54,124 nt of DNA. It comes from Bacteroidales bacterium. Its GTDB lineage: Bacteria; Bacteroidota; Bacteroidia; Bacteroidales; UBA932. Where the stretch lies: positions 1 through 54,124 of the forward strand of contig JAFRRR010000124.1 in the NCBI GenBank assembly GCA_017428035.1. The letters are read 5' to 3'. The notes beneath the pieces are model-generated. The model was given only the letters and a program-made list of their open reading frames with translations, was not told the origin of the DNA and ran no database searches. The position numbers and the translations under genes were made by a program. The stretch's first letter is position 1, and each line of letters begins with the position of its first letter. Positions 7,496-16,158 of this stretch are shown piece after piece.

Positions 7496-10144
7496 TTATA
7501 TTCTACTCTTTATCTCGTAATGTCCTGATTCCAGTGAAAGAAACGCGCGACCATTGCTGCCTGCCGTCTTTACACGTTTCCCATTGCAGAGAACGAATCT
7601 GCCGTTTGCAGATGGAATGCTCAAATCAGCGATAGTCCCGGCAGGAATGTCAACACTCCATATCAGATTATGTCCTTTTTTCTTCCATGAGCTCCGGATT
7701 GTTCCTTTTACCGTATCAAGCGAACCATCTGCCCACTCCAAAGATTTTGGAATGCAAGGCTTAAGAGAGAAGCGGCAGAAACCAGGATTGTCAAAAGATG
7801 GATTGATACCGAGGATATGACGATAGAACCATGCATCAACCGTGGCCAGCATAGGGTGATTATGGGAATTCATCGCATCTCCGGTAAGATATTCCCACCG
7901 TTCCCACACCGTGGTCGCGCCTTTGCTGAGCATATATCCCCAACTGGGATATGTGGTTTGGGTAACCAATTCCCAGGCATCATCTACATATCCTCCGTCT
8001 GCAAGGACGTCGAGTAAATACTTTGTGCACAAGTTGCCGGTAGTCAGATGCCAACCTCTTTTACGGATATCAGTTACAATATTCTCCATAGCAAGTGCGG
8101 CCTGCCTGTCATCTGCAAGGCCAAGATATACGGCAAATGCATTTGATGCCTGATTGTTTGAGGCATAGCCTCCTTTCTCTTCGTTCCAATAAGCGCGATT
8201 GAATGCCAGACGTGTCTGACTTGCATATTCTCTGTATTCCTCGGCCATTTCGGTCCGCCCAAGGACGTTGGCCATATCGGCTATGAGTTTTTCACAGTAA
8301 TACAGATATCCTGTTGAAATCATCAACCCGGGAGTGTCCCGTGAAACACCGGTCCCCGGATTTGCGAGGAATTCCCAGGGCGGACACCAGTCACCATAGT
8401 AGCTATAATCGACTAGCCCGTCAACTGTTCTGCTCCTAAGGTAATCTGTCCAAGCCTTCATTCCTTCGAATTGATCTTCTATTGCCTGACGATTGCCATA
8501 TAGTACATACGCCATAGCCGGCAGAAGCAGGTAGCTTGCACATACCGGGTCGGCTGGCCGCATACCGAAGCGGAAAGGAGCCACACAGGTGATACGTCCT
8601 TTGTCGTCCTGTGTGTCAGTTATGTCTTGTGCGAATTTTGGGAAAAAGCGTGCCATGTCAAAATTGAACATGGCAATCTCATGGCTGACGGTAAGATCAT
8701 TGAGCCACCCCATACGCTCGTCTCTCTGGGGGCAGTCGGTAGGCACGCTATGAAGGTTGCTCGCTTCTGTATTGACCGCCATCATATGTATGCTGTTAGC
8801 CAATTCATCGGAGCAGGAGAAACCGCCTGTGGTATGCACATCGGTCCGTATCACTTTAACCTCGAAGTCTTCGGCAGAAGGCTCGTACGGCAAGCCCTCA
8901 ACTTGAAAATAACGAAATCCGTGATATGTGAACGACGGCTCCCACCTCTCTTCGCCGGAGCCGGAACAAGTGTAGCTGTCGCAAGCTTTTGCATTGCGCA
9001 GGTTGTCTTGGTTTACTGTTCCGTCTTCCCGTAGTGTTTCCGAAAAAAACAGCCGGATAGTAACGCCTCTCTCACAGTTAACTCTTAATGAGACCCAGCC
9101 GGCAAGATTTCTGCCAGCGTCAAAAACATAGATGCCGTCTAAAGGCCTGGCAACCATGGCCGGTTTAACAGTCTCAACGACCCGTATCGGTTCCACTCTT
9201 TCGGAATGAAGTTCACCGGTGGGATCATCGGTGTTGTGGGCCCATGCCCATTCCTTGTCAATTAACCCCACCGGAGTGTCGGGCCGCCAAATGGATTCCC
9301 GGGCTTCCCGTGCATCATAAGTTTCGCCGTCAAACACAGATGCCTGTACGATCGGCCCGGTTGTAACATGCCTGAAGTTGTCTGTATTCAGTAGGATGAA
9401 TGTTCCGTCGGTGTATGTAATTTCCACCTGAATGCGTAGTCGCTGGGCGCCAAACCATCCAGGAGCGACCGGTATTACAAAACTGTTTGCTCCAGGACGA
9501 ATCAGCTTGTCAAGGTCGTAGGTTTCGTAATAAATCCGCTTGCTGTAGGTACTCTGGGCAGGAGCCAGAACAGCGTCCGACACCTTTTCTCCGTTGACAT
9601 AGAAGGCGTGGAATCCGATTCCTGCCACATATGCCCTTGCACGGGCAATCGTCTTTCCCGTTTCGGACCAGTATAATCCCTTGAAGTAGAGAACCCGTCC
9701 GCTCATCCCGGGGGCGTATCCAATCCATCCGCCCTGCCAGTCTGTCTGACGTGTCAAACCCATTTCCCACCATGAGGAATCAGACCATTCTGACTCATTC
9801 TCATACTGCCATACTTTTACCTTCCAGAAGTACCGTTGCCTGCTTTCAAGTGTCAGATGGGAGGTAGAAATGGATGACGACTCCTTGGAAGAGACTTTAC
9901 CGCTGTCCCAGATATCTCCTTTATCTTGCGAAAGAATCTCTTCACTGCTGGCTACAAGTACCCGATAGTGAGTCTGTAGTATTCCGTATTCAGAACCGGT
10001 CAGCCTCCAACTTAACTGGGGTGCATAATCTATTCCGATGGGGTTTGCCTGGTATTCTGATTTCAGGTCGATTGCCTTGATGGTGTGTCCATGCATAGTC
10101 AACGACAACAGAGCAGGTAGGATAATCAAGAGCAATCGCCTCAT
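7496..10144 (-). CDS. GH78 family alpha-L-rhamnosidase
   Basis: 882 residues with a signal peptide (MRRLLLIILPALLSLTMHG). The domain order follows GH78: an N-terminal beta sandwich to about residue 135, the carbohydrate-binding-like domain (about 150-320, with FYVNGEKVSDAVLAP), the linker beta domain to 435, the (alpha/alpha)6 catalytic barrel from about 440 to 780, and a C-terminal beta sandwich. The signature DCPQRDERMGW at 470-480 carries the conserved acidic residues of the active site. GH78 enzymes release alpha-linked rhamnose by inversion. It lies 10 bases after the SGNH esterase and 6 bases before GH106. Having two different rhamnosidase families suggests that the substrate has rhamnose in more than one linkage. 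Confidence 0.92.
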   Translation of the reverse strand: MRRLLLIILPALLSLTMHGHTIKAIDLKSEYQANPIGIDYAPQLSWRLTGSEYGILQTHYRVLVASSEEILSQDKGDIWDSGKVSSKESSSISTSHLTLESRQRYFWKVKVWQYENESEWSDSSWWEMGLTRQTDWQGGWIGYAPGMSGRVLYFKGLYWSETGKTIARARAYVAGIGFHAFYVNGEKVSDAVLAPAQSTYSKRIYYETYDLDKLIRPGANSFVIPVAPGWFGAQRLRIQVEITYTDGTFILLNTDNFRHVTTGPIVQASVFDGETYDAREARESIWRPDTPVGLIDKEWAWAHNTDDPTGELHSERVEPIRVVETVKPAMVARPLDGIYVFDAGRNLAGWVSLRVNCERGVTIRLFFSETLREDGTVNQDNLRNAKACDSYTCSGSGEERWEPSFTYHGFRYFQVEGLPYEPSAEDFEVKVIRTDVHTTGGFSCSDELANSIHMMAVNTEASNLHSVPTDCPQRDERMGWLNDLTVSHEIAMFNFDMARFFPKFAQDITDTQDDKGRITCVAPFRFGMRPADPVCASYLLLPAMAYVLYGNRQAIEDQFEGMKAWTDYLRSRTVDGLVDYSYYGDWCPPWEFLANPGTGVSRDTPGLMISTGYLYYCEKLIADMANVLGRTEMAEEYREYASQTRLAFNRAYWNEEKGGYASNNQASNAFAVYLGLADDRQAALAMENIVTDIRKRGWHLTTGNLCTKYLLDVLADGGYVDDAWELVTQTTYPSWGYMLSKGATTVWERWEYLTGDAMNSHNHPMLATVDAWFYRHILGINPSFDNPGFCRFSLKPCIPKSLEWADGSLDTVKGTIRSSWKKKGHNLIWSVDIPAGTIADLSIPSANGRFVLCNGKRVKTAGSNGRAFLSLESGHYEIKSRI

Positions 10145-10154
10145 ATATCAGAAT

Positions 10155-11624
10155 CTATTGAAACAATTCAGGGAGATCTATCAGAGCGCGTTCGTACATA
10201 CGCCGGCCACCCAAGGCATTTGGATGATGCCAGACCTGAATACCGTTATAGTATGGATCTCCTTCATAATCTTCCCAGAACATCAGTGACTTATCCACTT
10301 CCATGCCGTCTCCCGCAAGAGAAGTGGCAAGATCGAACTTGCAGCCTTTCAGGCCGTACTTCTGCCTGATGGATTCGATCAACTGATTGGTGGGTATTTG
10401 TGTTCCTCTCTCATTACATGGGATATTGTTCAAAATGGGTGTACATCCTTGAGCGAGAATGAATTCTATCATTGCTGAGAGATTCTCTGCCGTGAGGCCG
10501 CCGTTCGTCCCTATAGTTATCATTACGAACTCGGGTTTCAGGATAGGGACTTCGTTGGGGAGAAACTGCATTACATCTGGCAACTGGGCTCCGCTTCTGC
10601 TACTGGACATTGCATTGCCCTTCATACCGCTGATAATCAACTGTGTGTAAGATTCGTCAAAATCCTTGGCAGGATAGTAATCTTCCGGCTGGGTAATCGA
10701 ATCCCCGTAAATGAGCATTTTTACGTATTCCTTGAGGCAATAGACACTGATTTTCTTGATATAACAGTATGTCCCCTTGGGGAAACGGACACAGTAATGG
10801 TCTTTTTGTGTTCCGACCATGAAAGGTGTAGCGTTTGTAACACCTTTCCCCGTGCCGCCACGTCCGTCATTGGAGGCCGACAAAGACACAGTCTCTCCTG
10901 ACAATAAGTCTGTAACCCGCATTTGTTGTTCGCGGTATGAGTGGACGATATCCACCATATATTCTTTTTCACCTGTCAGGAAATCGGCATTTTGTGATAC
11001 TATCGGATTGGTTTGGAAACGGATACATTTGCCTGGAATGTCAAGCCAGGCACTGAAATCGCCTGATTTGCTCTTGAAATTAATCAAAGCGTCTGCAGAT
11101 GCCTTGATTCGATATCTCACCATTCGCTGCCCAAGGGCATACATATTGAGCAACAGGATTTCCTCACCGTTAGAAGCAAGTTTTAATCCGTCATCCATAT
11201 ATGACCCTGCACGACCCACCAGCATTTCTCCAGGCTGGTGGTCATAGTCCAACTTTGATGAATAAAGCAAGGCGGCACCTGCGACTTTGTCATCAAAAAC
11301 CCTAACGGGTATTTGTTTTGAAATCTCCCCACAGGTCAGACTAATAACAGTCTTCCCCTCCCCGACAGCTCTCACAAAACCACCCGATACTGTTGCAACA
11401 GAAGGGTCGCCAGTACTCCAGGTCAATTTCTCGAGATCGGCAGAAGAAGGAAGTGGCGCCACATCAAGGGAGCAGTACTCTCCAACCTCCAGGACAATCT
11501 CACTCCGGTTCACTGCCAAAGCTTCCAGCTTGTTATTATCATGCGGCTGGAGGCTTTCGCCCCCAGCACATGATAATAACACCAACTGGCTTAATACCCA
11601 CAAATAAATCATTTTACCAACCAT
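10155..11624 (-). CDS. Lipoprotein with Ig-like (BIG2) domain and SGNH/GDSL esterase domain
   Basis: I place the start at ATG 11624 (489 residues), which opens a lipoprotein signal ending in LVLLSC; the longer frame only adds residues overlapping the upstream gene, and ATG 11612 is also possible. Residues about 30-105 form a bacterial Ig-like domain of the BIG2 type (LTWSTGDPSVATVSGG). A beta-sandwich-like segment follows. The C-terminal 200 residues carry SGNH blocks: YGDSITQ (block I, nucleophile Ser), MITIGTNGG (block III) and HHPNALGG (block V, catalytic His). Family knowledge points to a carbohydrate esterase removing acetyl or similar groups. Between the surface lipoproteins and the rhamnosidases, it probably de-esterifies the glycan before GH78 and GH106 act. 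Confidence 0.8.
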   Translation of the reverse strand: MVGKMIYLWVLSQLVLLSCAGGESLQPHDNNKLEALAVNRSEIVLEVGEYCSLDVAPLPSSADLEKLTWSTGDPSVATVSGGFVRAVGEGKTVISLTCGEISKQIPVRVFDDKVAGAALLYSSKLDYDHQPGEMLVGRAGSYMDDGLKLASNGEEILLLNMYALGQRMVRYRIKASADALINFKSKSGDFSAWLDIPGKCIRFQTNPIVSQNADFLTGEKEYMVDIVHSYREQQMRVTDLLSGETVSLSASNDGRGGTGKGVTNATPFMVGTQKDHYCVRFPKGTYCYIKKISVYCLKEYVKMLIYGDSITQPEDYYPAKDFDESYTQLIISGMKGNAMSSSRSGAQLPDVMQFLPNEVPILKPEFVMITIGTNGGLTAENLSAMIEFILAQGCTPILNNIPCNERGTQIPTNQLIESIRQKYGLKGCKFDLATSLAGDGMEVDKSLMFWEDYEGDPYYNGIQVWHHPNALGGRRMYERALIDLPELFQ

Positions 11625-11628
11625 ATCA

Positions 11629-12912
11629 TTAATTAACGTACAAGTTTCTCTCTTCCAATGAGCCAAAGGTGCCTGTAAATGTCATTTCTGCGATTACATA
11701 AATGTATCCGAAGGGATCCTTTCCCCAAGTGTCGAAAGAATCCAGCAGTTTGACACGGACATATCGGACAACCTTATTAGCGTCAGGGGCGCTTTCCGTC
11801 GGCGTGAACGTATAGATGTTCTCGTATATCCAATGATATTCATCATCTGCCGTAATCGTCCCGACAGTACCGTCAGCGTTGTAACCGGAAGGCTTGAAAG
11901 CCTCGAAATCACCTAACAGGGTCCAGCTGTCCCAGGAGCCGTCTTCGGCAGGGGCTTCGCTTCCCCAAACTTGGAAGTGGCGTATTCCCGAACCCGCGAA
12001 TGTCTCGTACGGCACCCTGTGATGCCATTGGATGGTTTTCAGACTTACATGATAGCCAAGATCAACGGTGAACCAGATTGTTTTCGGGCAGTCAAATGGA
12101 GTAGCCCAGATATCACCGGTATTATTGTTCCATAGAGCTACTATCGATGTTCCATAAGACGACCAATAGGAATCCGTCGGCAGCGGGAGGACACTCCAGG
12201 TGCCCTTCGGAAGAGTCAGTACTTCTTCAGGAAGAGAATCATCCATTGTGGTCCACATAGACGGAGCTTCGTCTACTCCTTCCTTCGGTTGGAAAACAGA
12301 ACGATAACTTATCGGTTCGCTGTTGTCGAAGTCTTCAAGCCATGTCTGCGACTCACGAATCGGTACTTCTACTGTCCGATATTCTCCCGAAACCGTTTTA
12401 TACCGTATTTCGGTTTTAACGAGATCGGCGGTTTTTGCACCCCACTTGACCAAAGCGAGTTTATCTACTACGACTGCAGCAGAAGTAACCTCACGATCGG
12501 AGCAGCTGTTGGTGTATGAAGGTCCATACACAGTGCTTGATCCCTCGACAGGTACACTTTTATTCCCTTTGGCATCGTAAGTATAGACCGTTACGGAATA
12601 GGTGTCTTCTTCCAAGTTGTCCAATATGACCTCCACCCTGTCGGCGGCTCCTGCAAGGTTGACTTCAAGGGAGTCAAGCCCGCTGTTCCAGAATACCTTT
12701 GCCTTTGTCACGCTTGGATCGATTGGTGCCAGCCATGAAACCAGCAATCTGTTGTAACCGGCCTGTACAAGAAGAGAGTCTGCTTTTTGAGGATATTTAA
12801 GTCCTCCGGGGACGACGAATCCCTTATAGACTTCGTCCTGCTTAGAGCAAGATAACATGCTCACCAGCAATATGACGACGAATGCTATTCGTATGAATAA
12901 TGACTTTTTCAT
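11629..12912 (-). CDS. Surface lipoprotein, DUF4998 plus discoidin-like C-terminal domain
   Basis: 427 residues from ATG 12912; the in-frame TTG two codons earlier is less likely. The signal ends MLSCSKQ, giving a lipoprotein. Residues 30-110 match DUF4998 (YKGFVVPGGLKYPQKADSL, then SWLAPIDPSVTKAKVFWN), a domain typical of proteins encoded after SusD. The C-terminal half looks like an F5/8-type galactose-binding fold (TIWFTVDLGYHVSLKTIQW, then KPSGYNADGTVGTIT) and is clearly related to the C-terminal half of the neighbouring gene. The position after SusC/SusD, lipidation and sugar-binding-like fold suggest a surface glycan-binding protein. No catalytic motif is visible. Confidence 0.8.
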   Translation of the reverse strand: MKKSLFIRIAFVVILLVSMLSCSKQDEVYKGFVVPGGLKYPQKADSLLVQAGYNRLLVSWLAPIDPSVTKAKVFWNSGLDSLEVNLAGAADRVEVILDNLEEDTYSVTVYTYDAKGNKSVPVEGSSTVYGPSYTNSCSDREVTSAAVVVDKLALVKWGAKTADLVKTEIRYKTVSGEYRTVEVPIRESQTWLEDFDNSEPISYRSVFQPKEGVDEAPSMWTTMDDSLPEEVLTLPKGTWSVLPLPTDSYWSSYGTSIVALWNNNTGDIWATPFDCPKTIWFTVDLGYHVSLKTIQWHHRVPYETFAGSGIRHFQVWGSEAPAEDGSWDSWTLLGDFEAFKPSGYNADGTVGTITADDEYHWIYENIYTFTPTESAPDANKVVRYVRVKLLDSFDTWGKDPFGYIYVIAEMTFTGTFGSLEERNLYVN

Positions 12913-12924
12913 CTTCAACAGGTT

Positions 12925-14226
12925 TTACGGGTTGTAATATTTGTCTTTCTCTTCTTGATTCGGCATCTGGCCATACATAACCAGTTCACCGACAACATAC
13001 ATTGTTCCGTTCGGCGAGTTTGCTTCTTCATCAAGATAGTTGGCATAAGTGCCCAGGAACTTGATGCGAAGATACCTGAATTCCCGGTAGGGATTCTCGA
13101 CTTCGTCTGTATGCTCCATCTCGTGCTCGTTCCGGTTTCTCCAGTAATCAAGATCCTCATCGGTGATGGTACCGACAGTTCCGTCATCGTTGTAGCCGGA
13201 AGGCTTGAAGTGTTCGAAATCTCCGAGCAGATACCAACTGTCATCCCAGCTACCGTCCATATTCGGGTCCATGCTTCCCCATAGTTGTATTCGCCTTTCT
13301 GCTGCACTGGCATATTCTTCCGAATATCTATGATACAAGATGAACCGATTGACAATAGCCGTATAACCCAATGAGATGGTAATCCAACGGATTTTGTGTC
13401 CCCAAGTGGAGGCCCAAACCCAGTCGTGATAGTTACCGTCCCACAAATGACTAAGGTCAAAGTTGGGGTCGTTCTGCCAGGACTGGTACTCGTCTGTGGG
13501 AAGAGCGGCGTTTGTCCAGGTACTCGTAGGGAGTTTGATCTCTTCGAGAGGAGTAATCTCCTTGTACATTATCTCTGAAGTATTGTTCCACCGGTCCCGT
13601 AAATAAACTCCGTACAGTCTGGTTTCTGACTCCAGACCACGACGTGTCAAGACTATGCGGGAGGAGGAAGTGTGGAAAGTATACAACTCTTCCCAGTCGA
13701 TATCTTTGGCAGCCTTCCCACTGTCCGTGAGGAGCGTATCCACCAGAAGCACCACGGAAAGATCGGCGTTTGAAGGGTTATCGGCCAGGCGTACTGCCAC
13801 CCCGCCAAAAGTAGCTTCAAGATCGTATTTGGCCGTGAGTACGGGAGGCATCTCGGGAGTCACCGTGAACGGGACCCCTTCTGAAAGCAAGCCGTTGGTA
13901 CCTACGCTGTACAGGGTACCCTGGCGTGTGCTGGTGTCACCGAAACCTTCTACCTTAAGGGAATCCACAAAGCGGGACGCCATACTTTCACAGGTTTCTC
14001 CATTGCGCTCGTATACAGCTTTGACACCAATTATGTTGTCGTCGTCAGGGATATCGTAGTGTATGACAGCCCCGCCCGGCCTGGGAGTGACAGACCTTAC
14101 GGCAGCCTGCTGCGGCGCCGGCACTGTCTGGTCAATCTGGTCAATTCTTCCCTCTTCTTCACAACTCACGAAGAGGAAAGCAAAAACCAATATGATAAAT
14201 GCGATGATATAATTATGTGGTTTCAT
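12925..14226 (-). CDS. Surface lipoprotein, DUF4959/DUF5126/DUF5000 type
   Basis: 433 residues with a lipoprotein signal (hydrophobic residues 7-19, then FVSCEEE). The N-terminal segment VRSVTPRPGGAVIHYDIPDD and following repeats fit the DUF4959 and DUF5126 fibronectin-like modules found after SusD. The C-terminal 190 residues are a discoidin-like domain (WITISLGYTAIVNRFILYH, KPSGYNDDGTVGTITDEDL) shared with the 11629 gene. It sits directly after SusD (18 bases) in the SusE/SusF position and is probably a cell-surface binding protein that hands glycan to SusC/D. Domain names are from memory of family layouts, so exact boundaries are uncertain. Confidence 0.8.
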   Translation of the reverse strand: MKPHNYIIAFIILVFAFLFVSCEEEGRIDQIDQTVPAPQQAAVRSVTPRPGGAVIHYDIPDDDNIIGVKAVYERNGETCESMASRFVDSLKVEGFGDTSTRQGTLYSVGTNGLLSEGVPFTVTPEMPPVLTAKYDLEATFGGVAVRLADNPSNADLSVVLLVDTLLTDSGKAAKDIDWEELYTFHTSSSRIVLTRRGLESETRLYGVYLRDRWNNTSEIMYKEITPLEEIKLPTSTWTNAALPTDEYQSWQNDPNFDLSHLWDGNYHDWVWASTWGHKIRWITISLGYTAIVNRFILYHRYSEEYASAAERRIQLWGSMDPNMDGSWDDSWYLLGDFEHFKPSGYNDDGTVGTITDEDLDYWRNRNEHEMEHTDEVENPYREFRYLRIKFLGTYANYLDEEANSPNGTMYVVGELVMYGQMPNQEEKDKYYNP

Positions 14227-14244
14227 AATCTTGTTTTTGACGGT

Positions 14245-16143
14245 TTACCAACCAAGGTTCTGGACAAGGTGCATATTCTGGTCAATGTCGCTAGTAGCAA
14301 TTGGCCAGAAATAGTCTTTCTGAGTGAATGTAGGTTGTTTGTAGACTTCGACCATCCTGTAGTAATTCTGGAGACCGCCGGATTTCTGCGCCCAACCGTA
14401 AATTCCCTTTGCATACTCAGCCGGAGCAGTCTTCCAGCGACGAAGGTCCCAGAATCGATGACCCTCGAAAGCCAGTTCTATCAACCGCTCACGATGGATG
14501 ATGTCCCTCATTCCAATCTGGGTCTTGTAATAGCCGGGAGCATTGGAGTATGTATCCCAAGCGGTTTTGACATCTGGGATACCGGCCCTTTCCCTGACGG
14601 CATCGAGATAACGATACAAGTCGCCACTGTGTTCACCATCAGGGCCTTCTGCCTCGTTGATAGCTTCTGCATAGAGAAGATAAAGATCGGCCAGACGGAA
14701 CATACACCACTCGTAACTCTTTGTGGAGTAACCATTCCTGCTGGTGACCCTGAACTCGTGAGGGATAATTTTCTTTACATGGAACCCGGTGGACCCTCCA
14801 CAGTTTGGAGCATAAATCTGCGACGGGGTAACGTTGTTCTGGGTCGGGCCAAACCAAAGGCCGTATTTGAAGCCGAGATCTGCATAGAAACGGGGTTCGC
14901 GATCGAAATTGAATTCGACGGTTGTCGCGCCTTCCTTCATATTCCACTTGTATTCCGAAGTCACTTCGCGTAAGTCAAGGGGATTGATATCTGCTCTTTC
15001 CTTATCGTTTGCGACTGGAATGCCGTGTTTGGTATAGAATTGATCGGCTATCTTCAAAGGCACGTTTACATAGTCTCCACGGATGTACAGGTCCGGATAG
15101 TTTACAGGATCGAGATTTGGAGTGGTAATAAACTGATTATGGCCACACGAGCCATATGTTTTGGTGTTGACCCAAATCTGTTCGTCGTTCCAATCGTCGC
15201 AAATGGCATCCCTGATATCAAGTTCCTTCATTATCACATCATCTACCCTCAGGTTGCCCTGGTAATAATACAATGTATGGCTTGCGTCGTGGCAGATTGT
15301 AATTGCCTCCTCACAAGCTTTTACGGCATATTCCCATCTTGCCTTGATTTGCTCATCGGTCTTGTCTGGGAATAACCTAACTCCTCTGCTGTCAATCAGG
15401 GTCTGCTGGTCTTTGTTGCCGTTGAACAACGGGCTTGCGGCAGTGACGGCAACTTTGGCTTTCAATGCCGCCGCAATCGGACGGTTGATTCTTCCCCACT
15501 CGTCCCTGGTCCTGTTTCGCTCGGGGAGATAAGGTATGGCCTCATCGAGCAATTCGAATACATAGTCAAAACAATCGTCTATCGGTTCACGCCAAACCTT
15601 CACCTCGTCTACGCCGGCACTGATAGGGAGGCTTTCACGGATAATCGGAATGGGACCCCACTTACGGATAAGGCAGAAGTGATAGTAGGCTTTCAAGACC
15701 TTTGCCTCGGCAATCCACTGCTCAAGCTCCTGTCGCTTCAGGTCGGGTACTTCGGGAGCGCGCTTGATCAGAGTATTGCAATAGCGGATCCCCTGATAGA
15801 ACGAAGCCCAGTCATAGTTTATCGGATTAGAGGCACTCTGCCTTCCAAGGGCGATGTAGAACAGATAAGGAGTCCAGTCGTAAGGCTGTATCCATTCATT
15901 GGTCCATAGTTCATCTCCACCGAGTAACGCAGGATCACCATCATAGTTTCCTTCCTGTGTCATATATGAGTAGCAGGAGTACAGCCACTTGATGGCACTC
16001 GCACGCATATCGAAAACCATATCTTCCGTCGCAATGCCGTCATCCGGCACAACATCGAGATATTTGTTGCAGGAGGCGAAACCGGCAGTCAGGGCAACTG
16101 CACAAACAATCAGGAAGAAGTAATATTTAATTGAATGTTTCAT
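14245..16143 (-). CDS. SusD/RagB family outer-membrane lipoprotein
   Basis: 632 residues with a lipoprotein signal and Cys25 (GFASCNKYLDVVPDD), the standard SusD opening. The later AEAKVLKAYYHFCLIRKWGP helix and the C-terminal ERLIELAFEGHRFWDLRRW segment are hallmarks of SusD/RagB. SusD caps the SusC channel outside the outer membrane and holds the oligosaccharide. It follows SusC by 15 bases. At 632 residues it is a long member of the family. Confidence 0.95.
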   Translation of the reverse strand: MKHSIKYYFFLIVCAVALTAGFASCNKYLDVVPDDGIATEDMVFDMRASAIKWLYSCYSYMTQEGNYDGDPALLGGDELWTNEWIQPYDWTPYLFYIALGRQSASNPINYDWASFYQGIRYCNTLIKRAPEVPDLKRQELEQWIAEAKVLKAYYHFCLIRKWGPIPIIRESLPISAGVDEVKVWREPIDDCFDYVFELLDEAIPYLPERNRTRDEWGRINRPIAAALKAKVAVTAASPLFNGNKDQQTLIDSRGVRLFPDKTDEQIKARWEYAVKACEEAITICHDASHTLYYYQGNLRVDDVIMKELDIRDAICDDWNDEQIWVNTKTYGSCGHNQFITTPNLDPVNYPDLYIRGDYVNVPLKIADQFYTKHGIPVANDKERADINPLDLREVTSEYKWNMKEGATTVEFNFDREPRFYADLGFKYGLWFGPTQNNVTPSQIYAPNCGGSTGFHVKKIIPHEFRVTSRNGYSTKSYEWCMFRLADLYLLYAEAINEAEGPDGEHSGDLYRYLDAVRERAGIPDVKTAWDTYSNAPGYYKTQIGMRDIIHRERLIELAFEGHRFWDLRRWKTAPAEYAKGIYGWAQKSGGLQNYYRMVEVYKQPTFTQKDYFWPIATSDIDQNMHLVQNLGW

Positions 16144-16158
16144 AATATTGATCCTCCA

